Assembly: GCF_030486595.1 (NCBI RefSeq)
Contig: NZ_JAUJZH010000018.1
Location: 62,001-126,000, forward strand
Length of the DNA stretch: 64,000 bases
Direction: 5' to 3'
From: Variovorax ginsengisoli
GTDB lineage: Bacteria; Pseudomonadota; Gammaproteobacteria; Burkholderiales; Burkholderiaceae_C
Below, piece by piece: positions 7,807-14,618 of the stretch. The translations under genes and the position numbers were made by a program. The notes beneath the pieces were generated by a model that was not told the origin of the DNA, made no database searches, and saw only the letters and a list, made by a program, of their open reading frames with translations. Position 1 is the stretch's first letter; each line of letters opens with the position of its first letter.

Positions 7807-8850
7807 ATGACCCATTGCGTGACCATTGCCGGCAGCGACATCGCATTCGACTGTGCCGACGCCGAATCCGTGCTCGATGCCGCGCTGCGCGCCGGCATCG
7901 AGCTGCCCTATTCGTGCCGCAAGGGCGTGTGCGGCAACTGTGCCGGGCGGGTCGAAGCCGGCGAGGTCGAGGGCCTGGCCGGCGCTTCGATGCGCAACGA
8001 GGCCTGCCTGCCGGACCAGTTGCTTTTCTGCATGTGCGCGCCGCGCACCGACCTGGCGATCGCGCCGGTCTCGTGGCGCCGCGTCGACCCGGCGGCGCGC
8101 AAGCGCTTCCAGGCCAAGGTGTTCCGTAACCAGCTCGTGGCACCCGATGTCTCGGTGCTGCAGCTGCGCCTGCCGGCAGGGCAGCGCGCCAAGTTCCACG
8201 CCGGGCAGTACCTGCAGGTCGACGTCGGCAACGGCACGACCCGGTGCTACTCGATGGCCAACGCGCCGCACGAGAGCGACGCGCTGACGCTGCATATCCG
8301 CCACGTGCCGGACGGCGCCTTCAGCGCCCGCGTGCCGGGCCTGCAGCAGGGCGATCTGCTGGACATCGAACTGCCCTTCGGCGCGGTCACGCTCGACAGC
8401 GCCTCTGCGCGTCCGATCGTCTTCGTCGCCGGTGGCACCGGCTTCGCGCCGGTCAAGTCCCTGATCGACGACATGGCCAAGCGCCGGGTCGTGCGGCCGA
8501 TCACGCTGATCTGGGGCGCGCGCCGGGCCGAAGGCCTCTACCTGCGACCGGCCGTGGCCCGGTGGCAGCGCCAGTGGCCGGACTTCCGTTTCGTCGCCGC
8601 GCTGAGCGACGGCGCGGCCGAGGAGGGCGATGACGCCTTCGCGGGCCGGGTCGACGCGGCGCTGGCCGCACACTGCCCGGACCTCGCGGGGCACGAGGTC
8701 TATGCCTGCGGTTCGCCGGCCATGGTCCACGCGGTGCGCGAGATGGCGGTGGGGCGCTGCGGCCTCGAGGCGGCCGGCTTCCATGCGGACTTGTTCGTGG
8801 AAGGGCCCGCCATGCAGACGACGGCATCGGGCGCGCCAACGCCGGCCTGA
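7807..8850 (+). CDS. tphA1: Terephthalate 1,2-dioxygenase reductase component
   Basis: A 347-residue three-domain oxidoreductase. An N-terminal plant-type [2Fe-2S] domain has C37-x4-C42-x2-C45 and C75 29 residues on. An FAD domain has RCYSMANAPHESDALTLHIR. A C-terminal NAD(P)H domain has FVAGGTGFAPVKSLIDD and VYACGSPAMVHAV. It passes electrons from NAD(P)H to the TphA2A3 Rieske centre. The ATG at 7807 follows tphB by four bases. The C-terminus (about 12 residues, rich in Ala and Thr) is slightly longer than usual. It is the last tph gene; the next gene, 27 bases on, is unrelated. Confidence 0.93.
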   Translation: MTHCVTIAGSDIAFDCADAESVLDAALRAGIELPYSCRKGVCGNCAGRVEAGEVEGLAGASMRNEACLPDQLLFCMCAPRTDLAIAPVSWRRVDPAARKRFQAKVFRNQLVAPDVSVLQLRLPAGQRAKFHAGQYLQVDVGNGTTRCYSMANAPHESDALTLHIRHVPDGAFSARVPGLQQGDLLDIELPFGAVTLDSASARPIVFVAGGTGFAPVKSLIDDMAKRRVVRPITLIWGARRAEGLYLRPAVARWQRQWPDFRFVAALSDGAAEEGDDAFAGRVDAALAAHCPDLAGHEVYACGSPAMVHAVREMAVGRCGLEAAGFHADLFVEGPAMQTTASGAPTPA

Positions 8851-8877
8851 CCATGGGCGGGCGGTAGCATCCCTCTC

Positions 8878-9267
8878 ATGGGTTCGATCCACCGCCTGCT
8901 GGCCGACGCCGTGCTGCTGCTGCACGGGCTGTTCATCCTGTTCGCCGTCCTCGGTGGCCTGGGCGTGTGGCGCTGGCCGCGGCTCGCGTGGCTTCACCTG
9001 CCGGCGGCCGCCTGGGCCGGCTGGGTGGTGTCGGCCGGCTGGACCTGTCCGCTGACGCCGCTCGAGAACCGCTTGCGCCGCAGTGCCGGCGAAGCGGGCT
9101 ATGGCGGCGGCTTCATCGAGCACTACCTGCTCGGCCTGATCTATCCCGAAGGCCTGACGCGGCCGGTTCAGATCGGGCTGGGGGCGGGTGTGCTGCTGTT
9201 CAATGCGGTGCTCTACGGCTGGCTCCTTGCTCGCCGGATCCGGGCGCCCCGCGCGCCCGTCCCATGA
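8878..9267 (+). CDS. DUF2784 small integral membrane protein
   Basis: A 129-residue protein with about four hydrophobic segments (at roughly 8-30, 38-55, 82-92 and 97-118) and the DUF2784 hallmarks WTCPLTPLEN and GFIEHYLLGLIYPE. The conserved Cys-Pro after W and the family's unknown role leave the function open. It follows tphA1 by 27 bases and could be read from the tph transcript, but it has no known link with terephthalate. It ends 16 bases from the convergent MFS gene. Confidence 0.85.
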   Translation: MGSIHRLLADAVLLLHGLFILFAVLGGLGVWRWPRLAWLHLPAAAWAGWVVSAGWTCPLTPLENRLRRSAGEAGYGGGFIEHYLLGLIYPEGLTRPVQIGLGAGVLLFNAVLYGWLLARRIRAPRAPVP

Positions 9268-9283
9268 ACCAGCCCGACCAGGC

Positions 9284-10489
9284 TCAGCGCCGAGCCGTCC
9301 CCAGCAGCGCAAGCAGCGCCAGCAGGACCACGCCGCTGCCGAACTCGTACGCCGTCACGACGATGTTGCCCTGGTGCGCAACGTCGTACCCCGCCACCAT
9401 CGCGGGCAGCCCCATCGCCAGGTAGGCGATCACGAACAGCACGGAGAGGACGCCGGCCCGCTCCTGGGGCGCGATCAGCAGGACCACGCTGCGCAGCGCG
9501 CCCTGGAAGCCGGTTCCGAAACCCAGCCCCGCGACCGCGCTGCCGAGCAGGAACAGCAGCACCGAATGCTGCGCGATCGCAGTCATCACCAGGGCCATGC
9601 CGGCGATCAGGGCGAAGGCGCCGAGCCGCACCAGCGCCGTGGGCGAGGCTTCGCGGATCAGATACACGGCGAGTGCGCCGCTGCCGGCCAGCACGAAGAG
9701 CGCGAATCCGCCGAGCAGGATCGAGGTCGTGCCCGCGAAACTGCGGATCAGCGTCGGCCCGAGCGATGCGTAGAAGCCGGCCATCGCCCAGACCGCGACC
9801 AGCGCGGGGGCCGCCAGCAGCAACGGTCCCCGCACCGCGAGCGGAACCGCCAGCCGTGGCCTGAGCGAAGCCCATGCGCCCGGCCGCACGGGGGCCGTCT
9901 CTTCCATGAAGAACACCGCGGCGCCCTGCAGCACGAAGATGCTGCCGAGGAGCGCGTAGACCAGGTGCATCGGCGCCGGCAGGTACTGGATCATCAGCCC
10001 CGCGAGCAGGCCGCCGGCCGCCGTGCCCATCATCGGCGCGACCGAGTTCGCGATCGCACCCCGGCCCTTGTCGATGTCGAGCAGGCCGGCGCCCGCCGCC
10101 GCGATCGCGGCGCCGGCCGAGAGACCCTGGACCACGCGCGCCAGCAGCAGGTCGGGCAGTCCGTCGGCGGTGGCGAAGACCAGCATGCTCACGGCCTGCG
10201 CCGCAGCGGCGGCGATCAGGATCGGCCGGCGCCCGACGTGGTCCGACAGCCGGCCGCCGACCAGCAGCGCCGACAGCACCGCCAGCGCGTAGATCCCGAA
10301 GGCCAAGGTCAGCATCGTGGCCGAGAAGCCCCATTGATTCTGGTAGATCGCATAGAAGGGCGTCGGCGCGCTCGATCCCGCGAGAAAACCCAGCGTCATC
10401 GACGCCTGCAGAAGGAAGGCCGCATTCGGCGAGAGGCGGCGGCGCGGCGGCGCAGGCGCTGCGAGGGCGGTCGGGCAGAGGGAGGTCAT
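9284..10489 (-). CDS. MFS drug-efflux-type transporter (DHA1-like)
   Basis: About 401 residues with 12 hydrophobic segments and the cytoplasmic loop 2-3 signature GGRLSDHVGRRPIL, followed by RVVQGLSAGAAIAAAGAGLLD (motif C-like) in the fifth helix. This is a proton-linked exporter or importer of small molecules in the inner membrane. The ATG at 10489 is preferred over a TTG 21 bases upstream because GGAG stands before it at suitable spacing. It is divergent from a TetR regulator with two shared palindromic operators between them, a layout typical of a substrate-induced efflux pump. The substrate cannot be read from sequence. Confidence 0.88.
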   Translation of the reverse strand: MTSLCPTALAAPAPPRRRLSPNAAFLLQASMTLGFLAGSSAPTPFYAIYQNQWGFSATMLTLAFGIYALAVLSALLVGGRLSDHVGRRPILIAAAAAQAVSMLVFATADGLPDLLLARVVQGLSAGAAIAAAGAGLLDIDKGRGAIANSVAPMMGTAAGGLLAGLMIQYLPAPMHLVYALLGSIFVLQGAAVFFMEETAPVRPGAWASLRPRLAVPLAVRGPLLLAAPALVAVWAMAGFYASLGPTLIRSFAGTTSILLGGFALFVLAGSGALAVYLIREASPTALVRLGAFALIAGMALVMTAIAQHSVLLFLLGSAVAGLGFGTGFQGALRSVVLLIAPQERAGVLSVLFVIAYLAMGLPAMVAGYDVAHQGNIVVTAYEFGSGVVLLALLALLGTARR

Positions 10490-10517
10490 GGACGTGCTCC
10501 GGAAATTCAAGAAACCA

Positions 10518-10564
10518 TACAGACCGATCTGTCTGGTGATTGCAGTGTACAGACCGGTCTGGTA
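10518..10564. promoter_or_regulatory. Paired TetR-type operators between the MFS and tetR genes
   Basis: Two copies of TACAGACCG(A/G)TCTG are seen. The downstream copy has CAGACCGGTCTG (10550-10561), a perfect 12-base palindrome. The upstream copy, CAGACCGATCTG (10520-10531), has one asymmetric base and reads ACAGA-N4-TCTGT over a slightly wider span. Centres are exactly 30 bases apart, close to three helical turns. They fill the 86-base divergent promoter region, so one regulator could repress both genes. Confidence 0.7.
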
Positions 10565-10575
10565 ATGTCAAGCCC

Positions 10576-11169
10576 ATGGAAACGAAACAATCGGTGGCGC
10601 CGGAACGCCGCTCGGCGCGCGACCGCCTGCTGGCGGCGGCGGACGAGCTTTTCTACGAAGGCAGCATTCACACGGTCGGCATCGAGCGCGTGATCGAGCG
10701 CGCGGGCGTGGCCAAGGCCTCGCTCTACGACACCTTCGGCAGCAAGGAGGCGCTGATCCGGGCCTACCTCGAGGCGCGGCAGGCGGCCCGCAAGGCACGC
10801 ATCAGCGCCAGGCTGGCGACCTGCGCGACCCCGCGCGACCGGCTGCTGGGCGTTTTCGATGCGATGGAGGACGTGATGGCCGCGCCCGGCTTCCGCGGCT
10901 GTGCCTTCAATCGGGCGGCGGCGGAGTCGAAGCCCGGCACCCCGGTCAAGAGCGTCTGCGACGACGCCCGCAGGTGGATGAGGGACTTGTTCACCGGCCT
11001 GGCCAGGGATGCCGGCGCGGCCGATCCCGACCACCTGGCGAGCCAGCTGGTGCTGCTCTACGACGGCGCTTCGGTGTCCGGTCAGCTGGGGGCGGGCAGC
11101 AGCGCGGCGGTTGCGGCGCGCGAGATGGCGGCGCTGCTGCTGGATGCCGCGACGGCCAAGGCCGCCTAG
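10576..11169 (+). CDS. TetR/AcrR-family repressor
   Basis: A 197-residue regulator. The helix-turn-helix at about 12-60 contains IERVIERAGVAKASLYDTFGSKEALIRAYLE, and the C-terminal ligand domain has PGFRGCAFNRAAAES (a Cys in the G-F-R-G-C-A-F-N motif typical of a TetR subgroup). The ATG at 10576 is used because the longer frame would run into the operator palindromes. It is divergent from the MFS transporter and is expected to repress it and itself through the paired sites just upstream. Its stop is 13 bases from the convergent retropepsin-like gene. Confidence 0.88.
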   Translation: METKQSVAPERRSARDRLLAAADELFYEGSIHTVGIERVIERAGVAKASLYDTFGSKEALIRAYLEARQAARKARISARLATCATPRDRLLGVFDAMEDVMAAPGFRGCAFNRAAAESKPGTPVKSVCDDARRWMRDLFTGLARDAGAADPDHLASQLVLLYDGASVSGQLGAGSSAAVAAREMAALLLDAATAKAA

Positions 11170-11182
11170 ACGCGGTCCGGGC

Positions 11183-11785
11183 CTACTTGCTCACGATCGT
11201 CATCTCGCGCTCGTTGGCCGTGACCTCGAACATCGACAGCAGTTCCCGACCCAGCAGGGCGTCCGGCGACTTGCCGCCCAGCGACCCCACGACCACCGTC
11301 GCCTGCCGCACCCTGAACGGACCGAAGGTCATCGGAACGCCTTCGATCCGCCGTCCTTCCATGATGCCGCCGCTGGTAGGGACATGAGCCGGCGCGCCGC
11401 CGATCAGGTTGGCGCGAGCGGCGAAGGCCTCCGTGACGGCGACGCCGGCCTGCACGGTCGATGCCTTGTCGATCACGAACTGCACCGGGAAGCCGTTGAC
11501 CGAGCCACGGATCCAGAAGCGGCCGTCCTGGCCGATAGGCACCGTGATCTGGCGGGAACCGTCGATCGCGATGTCTGCCGTCTTGTCTGCATGCGGCCGG
11601 TCCGGGTCGACCAGCACGCAGCCGCGCGATTTCAGCTGCGCCGACCCCTCGCCGGAGGGCACGTTGGTGTAGGTCTTGCCGCATTTGAAGATCGGTTCGG
11701 CGGCGGCTGGCTGCAGGAGCAGGCCAGCGGCCAAGGCGGCCGGCGCGCCCAGGAGGCGCAGCGTGGATCGGGCGTGCTGGAACAT
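11183..11785 (-). CDS. Exported retropepsin-like protein with altered active-site triad
   Basis: 200 residues: signal peptide (to about residue 29, ending LQPAAAE), a short Cys-bearing segment with FKCGKTYTNVPS and RGCVLV, then a clan-AA aspartic-protease-like domain from about 80. The flap/strand pattern (WIRGSVNGFPVQFVID and later LLGRELLSMFEVTANEREMTI) matches the single-domain bacterial retropepsins. However, the catalytic D-T/S-G is replaced by D-K-A (FVIDKAST). The aspartate is kept but the usual Thr-Gly is lost, so proteolysis is doubtful. The protein may be a periplasmic binding or scaffold domain. It is the last gene of a minus-strand run, 117 bases after the hydratase gene. Confidence 0.65.
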   Translation of the reverse strand: MFQHARSTLRLLGAPAALAAGLLLQPAAAEPIFKCGKTYTNVPSGEGSAQLKSRGCVLVDPDRPHADKTADIAIDGSRQITVPIGQDGRFWIRGSVNGFPVQFVIDKASTVQAGVAVTEAFAARANLIGGAPAHVPTSGGIMEGRRIEGVPMTFGPFRVRQATVVVGSLGGKSPDALLGRELLSMFEVTANEREMTIVSK

Positions 11786-11902
11786 GGGGTACCTCGCGCG
11801 ACAAACGACAAGCCGGACGATGCCTCAATCGATCGCGATGCGGCGTCGGCCGGGTGCGGCGGCAGCCGAGCGGTGCGCTGGAAGCGCCGGACGGCGCCCG
11901 GT

Positions 11903-12706
11903 TCAGAACTGCAGGGCGAGCGCGCCGAGGTCGGCGAAATGGACTTCCACCCGATCCCCGGAAGCGGCGTCGCCGAGGCCGCTCCAACTGCCGGTAGTGA
12001 CCACGGTGCCGGCGGGCACCGTGCGGCCGCCGCGCGTCGCATGGGCCAGCCACGGCGGCAGCAGCCAAGTCGGGTCGCCGAGCGGATGGGTGCCCTCGAA
12101 CGACTGCGGCGGCGCGCCTCCGATCCTGAGTTCGCAGCGCTGGCGCGACCAGTCGCGTTCGTCGAAGGCGCGCCATTCGCCGAACACCAGCGCGCCGTGC
12201 GACTGCTGGTCGGCCAACTTCAGCCAGGCGACGTCCTGCGCATCCGGCGCCGGCGGCGCCCAGCGGGTGTCCACCACCTCGACCGAGACGGTCATCGCAT
12301 CGACGAGTTCGTGCGCCGGCGGGGTCGTGCCGGCAGCCCATGCGGCGACTTCCCCGGCCGTCACGTCGCGCCGCATGCGCAGCGCGACCTCGGCCTCGAT
12401 GCCGCGACGATGAAAGTGCTGCCCCTGCAGCGAGGCCGTCTGGCCCGGCGCCACGGCCTGCACGCCCGCCGGCGGCAGGCCGGCATGCGTGAGCACCGCC
12501 TGGCGCGAGGGCCCGCCCGACTTCCAGAAGCACGGCAGCGTGCCGCCGAACCAGCCGAGCGCGGCGGCCACGCGGTCCTGCACCGCATAGGCCTCGTCGG
12601 CATCGTGGAGGCAGCCGAGCCAGGGCGCCATCGGCAGGGCCTGGCCGCTGCGCCGGGCGCCGGCGAGGGCATCGGCCAGGCGCTGGAGGCGGTCGTCGCC
12701 GCTCAT
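11903..12706 (-). CDS. 2-keto-4-pentenoate hydratase-like protein (FAH fold)
   Basis: A 267-residue hydratase/decarboxylase-family protein with the metal-binding E-x-E in RGIEAEVALRMRRDV and the C-terminal VTTGSWSGL typical of the group. Members hydrate 2-hydroxypenta-2,4-dienoate or related enols. It is distinct in sequence from dmpH at the other end of the window. Upstream on the same strand are an HpxZ-like protein (61-base gap) and an SDR dehydrogenase, so the three may serve one catabolic route whose substrate is not identifiable. Confidence 0.8.
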   Translation of the reverse strand: MSGDDRLQRLADALAGARRSGQALPMAPWLGCLHDADEAYAVQDRVAAALGWFGGTLPCFWKSGGPSRQAVLTHAGLPPAGVQAVAPGQTASLQGQHFHRRGIEAEVALRMRRDVTAGEVAAWAAGTTPPAHELVDAMTVSVEVVDTRWAPPAPDAQDVAWLKLADQQSHGALVFGEWRAFDERDWSRQRCELRIGGAPPQSFEGTHPLGDPTWLLPPWLAHATRGGRTVPAGTVVTTGSWSGLGDAASGDRVEVHFADLGALALQF

Positions 12707-12767
12707 AAGGCAAGCTCCGTGCTTCGCACTGCGGTGCGAGCCCCCTTCGGAACGGCCGGGCGGGGGC

Positions 12768-13148
12768 TCATGACATCAGGCTCACGTGCGCCGACACCAC
12801 GCGCCAGCCGTCCGTCATCCGCACCCAGGTCTGGCTCTGGCGGCCGATGCGCTCGCTGCCGTCGCGGCGGAACTCGATGTTGGCGACCGCGAAGTCCTGC
12901 CCGAAGGTAGTGATCGCGCGGGCCGTGATGGTGCGCTCGAGGTTGTTCGCGGGCCGGCCCCGGCGAAACGCCTGGATCGCCTCGAAACCATAGAGGTTCT
13001 CGCCGGCGCCGTAGCGCAGGGTGTGGGGAGACACCCAGAACAGGCGGTCGAGCGCGGGCACGTCGTTGCTCGTGAGCGCGCGCTCGTATTCGTCGAAGAC
13101 GGCCTCGACTTCGGCGAGGACTTGCGGCAGGTTGATGGCGGGATCCAT
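12768..13148 (-). CDS. HpxZ/AtzH-like protein (NTF2 fold)
   Basis: 126 residues with the cone-shaped SnoaL/NTF2-like pattern: an N-terminal helix (LPQVLAEVEAVFDEYERALT), FWVSPHTLRYGAGENLYG, and C-terminal strands GRQSQTWVRMTDGWRVVSAH. This matches the HpxZ/AtzH (DUF3225) group, found beside amidohydrolase and oxalurate or cyanuric-acid genes. No ring amidohydrolase is next to it here; the neighbours are a hydratase and an SDR. Its role is therefore uncertain and may be structural support for a partner enzyme. Confidence 0.8.
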   Translation of the reverse strand: MDPAINLPQVLAEVEAVFDEYERALTSNDVPALDRLFWVSPHTLRYGAGENLYGFEAIQAFRRGRPANNLERTITARAITTFGQDFAVANIEFRRDGSERIGRQSQTWVRMTDGWRVVSAHVSLMS

Positions 13149-13213
13149 GGTGTTCCGGTGAAGGGGGTGGGTTCAGTGACGCGGCACTTCACGCTGGCAA
13201 GAAGCGTACCTTT

Positions 13214-13237
13214 GGCGACGGCGACGGCGACGGCGAT
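13214..13237 (+). repeat. Hexanucleotide tandem repeat
   Basis: Three perfect copies of GGCGAC followed by GGCGAT lie in the gap between the SDR and HpxZ-like genes, just beyond the SDR stop codon. It is a simple sequence prone to copy-number change, with no coding role seen. Confidence 0.8.
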
Positions 13238-13247
13238 GGCTTGGACA

Positions 13248-14012
13248 TCAGCAGGTAACTCCACCGTCGATGACCAGGCTCTGCCCGGTCATGAAGGCGC
13301 CGGCCTGCGAGGCCAGGAAGACCGCCGCACCGGCGATCTCGTCGGGCTCGCCGATGCGCCGCAGCGGCGTGGTGTCGGTGCGGCGCCGCAGGGTCTCGGG
13401 GTCTTCCCAGAGCGCGCGCGCGAAGTCGGTCTTGATCAGGCCGGGCGCGATGCAGTTCACGCGCACGTTGTGCGGCCCGTATTCGACGGCCAGGTTGCGC
13501 GCCAGCTGGAAGTCGGCCGCCTTCGAGACGTTGTAGGCGCCGATCACCGGCGAGCCGCGCAGCCCGCCGATCGACGAGACGATGATGATCGAACCGTCCC
13601 TGCGCTCGATCATCTGCGGCACGGCGAAATTGATCAGCCAGTGGTTGGCGATGACGTTGTTCTCGAGAATCTTGCGGAACTGGTCGTCCTCGATGCCGCC
13701 GAGCGGGCCGTAGTAGGGATTCGATGCCGCGTTGCACACCACGATGTCGATCCGGCCCAGCTGCCGTGTGGTCTCGTCGACCAGGTGCTTCAGCTCGTCC
13801 TTGGACGAGATGTTGGCGGGGATGGACAGGGCCGCGCCCGGGCCCTGGGCACGGTTGATTTCGTCGCGCACCTCGGCGCAGGCGTCGGCCTTGCGCGACG
13901 AGATCACGACCCTGGCGCCGTGCTCGGCCAGGCGCAGGGCGATGGCGCGGCCGATGCCGCGCGACGAACCGGTGACGATGGCCACCTTGCCGGCCAGCGA
14001 GAACAGGGACAT
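13248..14012 (-). CDS. SDR-family NAD(P)-dependent oxidoreductase
   Basis: 254 residues of a classical short-chain dehydrogenase: TGSSRGIGRAIALRL cofactor motif at about 12-26, CNAASN near 92, catalytic Ser in SSIGG, and Y-x3-K in GAYNVSKAAD near 155-160, followed by VNCIAPGLIKTDFA. The start is ATG 14012, which gives the normal N-terminus (MSLFSLAGKVAIVTGSS). It uses NAD(P)H to reduce or oxidise an alcohol or ketone; the substrate is unknown. It heads the possible SDR-HpxZ-hydratase transcription unit and lies 100 bases from the preceding CHAT-associated genes. Confidence 0.88.
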   Translation of the reverse strand: MSLFSLAGKVAIVTGSSRGIGRAIALRLAEHGARVVISSRKADACAEVRDEINRAQGPGAALSIPANISSKDELKHLVDETTRQLGRIDIVVCNAASNPYYGPLGGIEDDQFRKILENNVIANHWLINFAVPQMIERRDGSIIIVSSIGGLRGSPVIGAYNVSKAADFQLARNLAVEYGPHNVRVNCIAPGLIKTDFARALWEDPETLRRRTDTTPLRRIGEPDEIAGAAVFLASQAGAFMTGQSLVIDGGVTC

Positions 14013-14112
14013 GGGACTCTCCGTTGGAAGTGATGGGAGCGATGCGACGATGCGCATCCAGGGCCGAAGCATGCCAGCGTTTGGCCCGCCCCCCGCACGC
14101 CGATCGGCCCCC

Positions 14113-14601
14113 TCACCGGCGCCCCCCCGTGACGCGGAAGCTGGCCTCGATCTGTTCCAGGTCGCCCTTGTAGGTCGCGAAGTCGCTGCGCGGCGCGGAA
14201 ATCATGAGGACATAGCCGGTCTCGCCGTCCACGGTGGCGACGATCTTGAGCACGGCCTCGGTCCCGCGCGGATTGACGCCGGTGAACCAGGCGTAGGCGC
14301 CCGGCTTGCCGCCGAACAGGGAGTCGCCCGAGGTGGTGCCGGCGAAGCGCGGCCACTGCGACGGGAACTTCTGCCCGATCGCCTCGACCAGCCCCTTGGG
14401 CGCACCGCGGCCGCTGACCTTCATCACGCTCGCATAGGCGGGACCCTTGAGGAACGACACGCCGCCGGACTGCGCCTCGACCCGCCAGCCGGGTGGCACC
14501 TGCAAGGTGTAGCGGCCACCGTCGGGGTCGGTATAGGTGGTTTGGGCGTACACCAGCGGCACGGCGGCCAGCATGAGCGCGGCCAGGAACGGATGTCTCA
14601 T
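14113..14601 (-). CDS. Secreted 162-residue protein, partner of the CHAT protein
   Basis: Signal peptide (MRHPFLAALMLAAVPLVYAQ) and a mature part of about 140 residues with alternating strands: YTDPDGGRYTLQVPPGWRVE and later GYVLMISAPRSDFATYKGDLEQIEASFRV. The opening resembles small periplasmic PsbP-like domains (a ligand-free beta sandwich), but I do not recognise a named family. A strong AGGAGG site precedes the ATG at 14601. The gene starts only 17 bases after the TPR-CHAT gene ends, so the two are almost certainly co-transcribed. Confidence 0.75.
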   Translation of the reverse strand: MRHPFLAALMLAAVPLVYAQTTYTDPDGGRYTLQVPPGWRVEAQSGGVSFLKGPAYASVMKVSGRGAPKGLVEAIGQKFPSQWPRFAGTTSGDSLFGGKPGAYAWFTGVNPRGTEAVLKIVATVDGETGYVLMISAPRSDFATYKGDLEQIEASFRVTGGRR

Positions 14602-14618
14602 CGACTTGCCTCCTCGCG

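Noticed and set aside
9188..10693. A 501-codon open frame on the plus strand over the MFS gene
   Set aside because: It is rich in Arg, Gln and His with no domain pattern. The opposite strand carries a clear 12-helix transporter, so this is a frame shadow of high-G+C DNA.
13214..13237. GGCGAC tandem units as part of a CRISPR or VNTR locus
   Set aside because: Only four short units occur, with no spacers and no associated genes.
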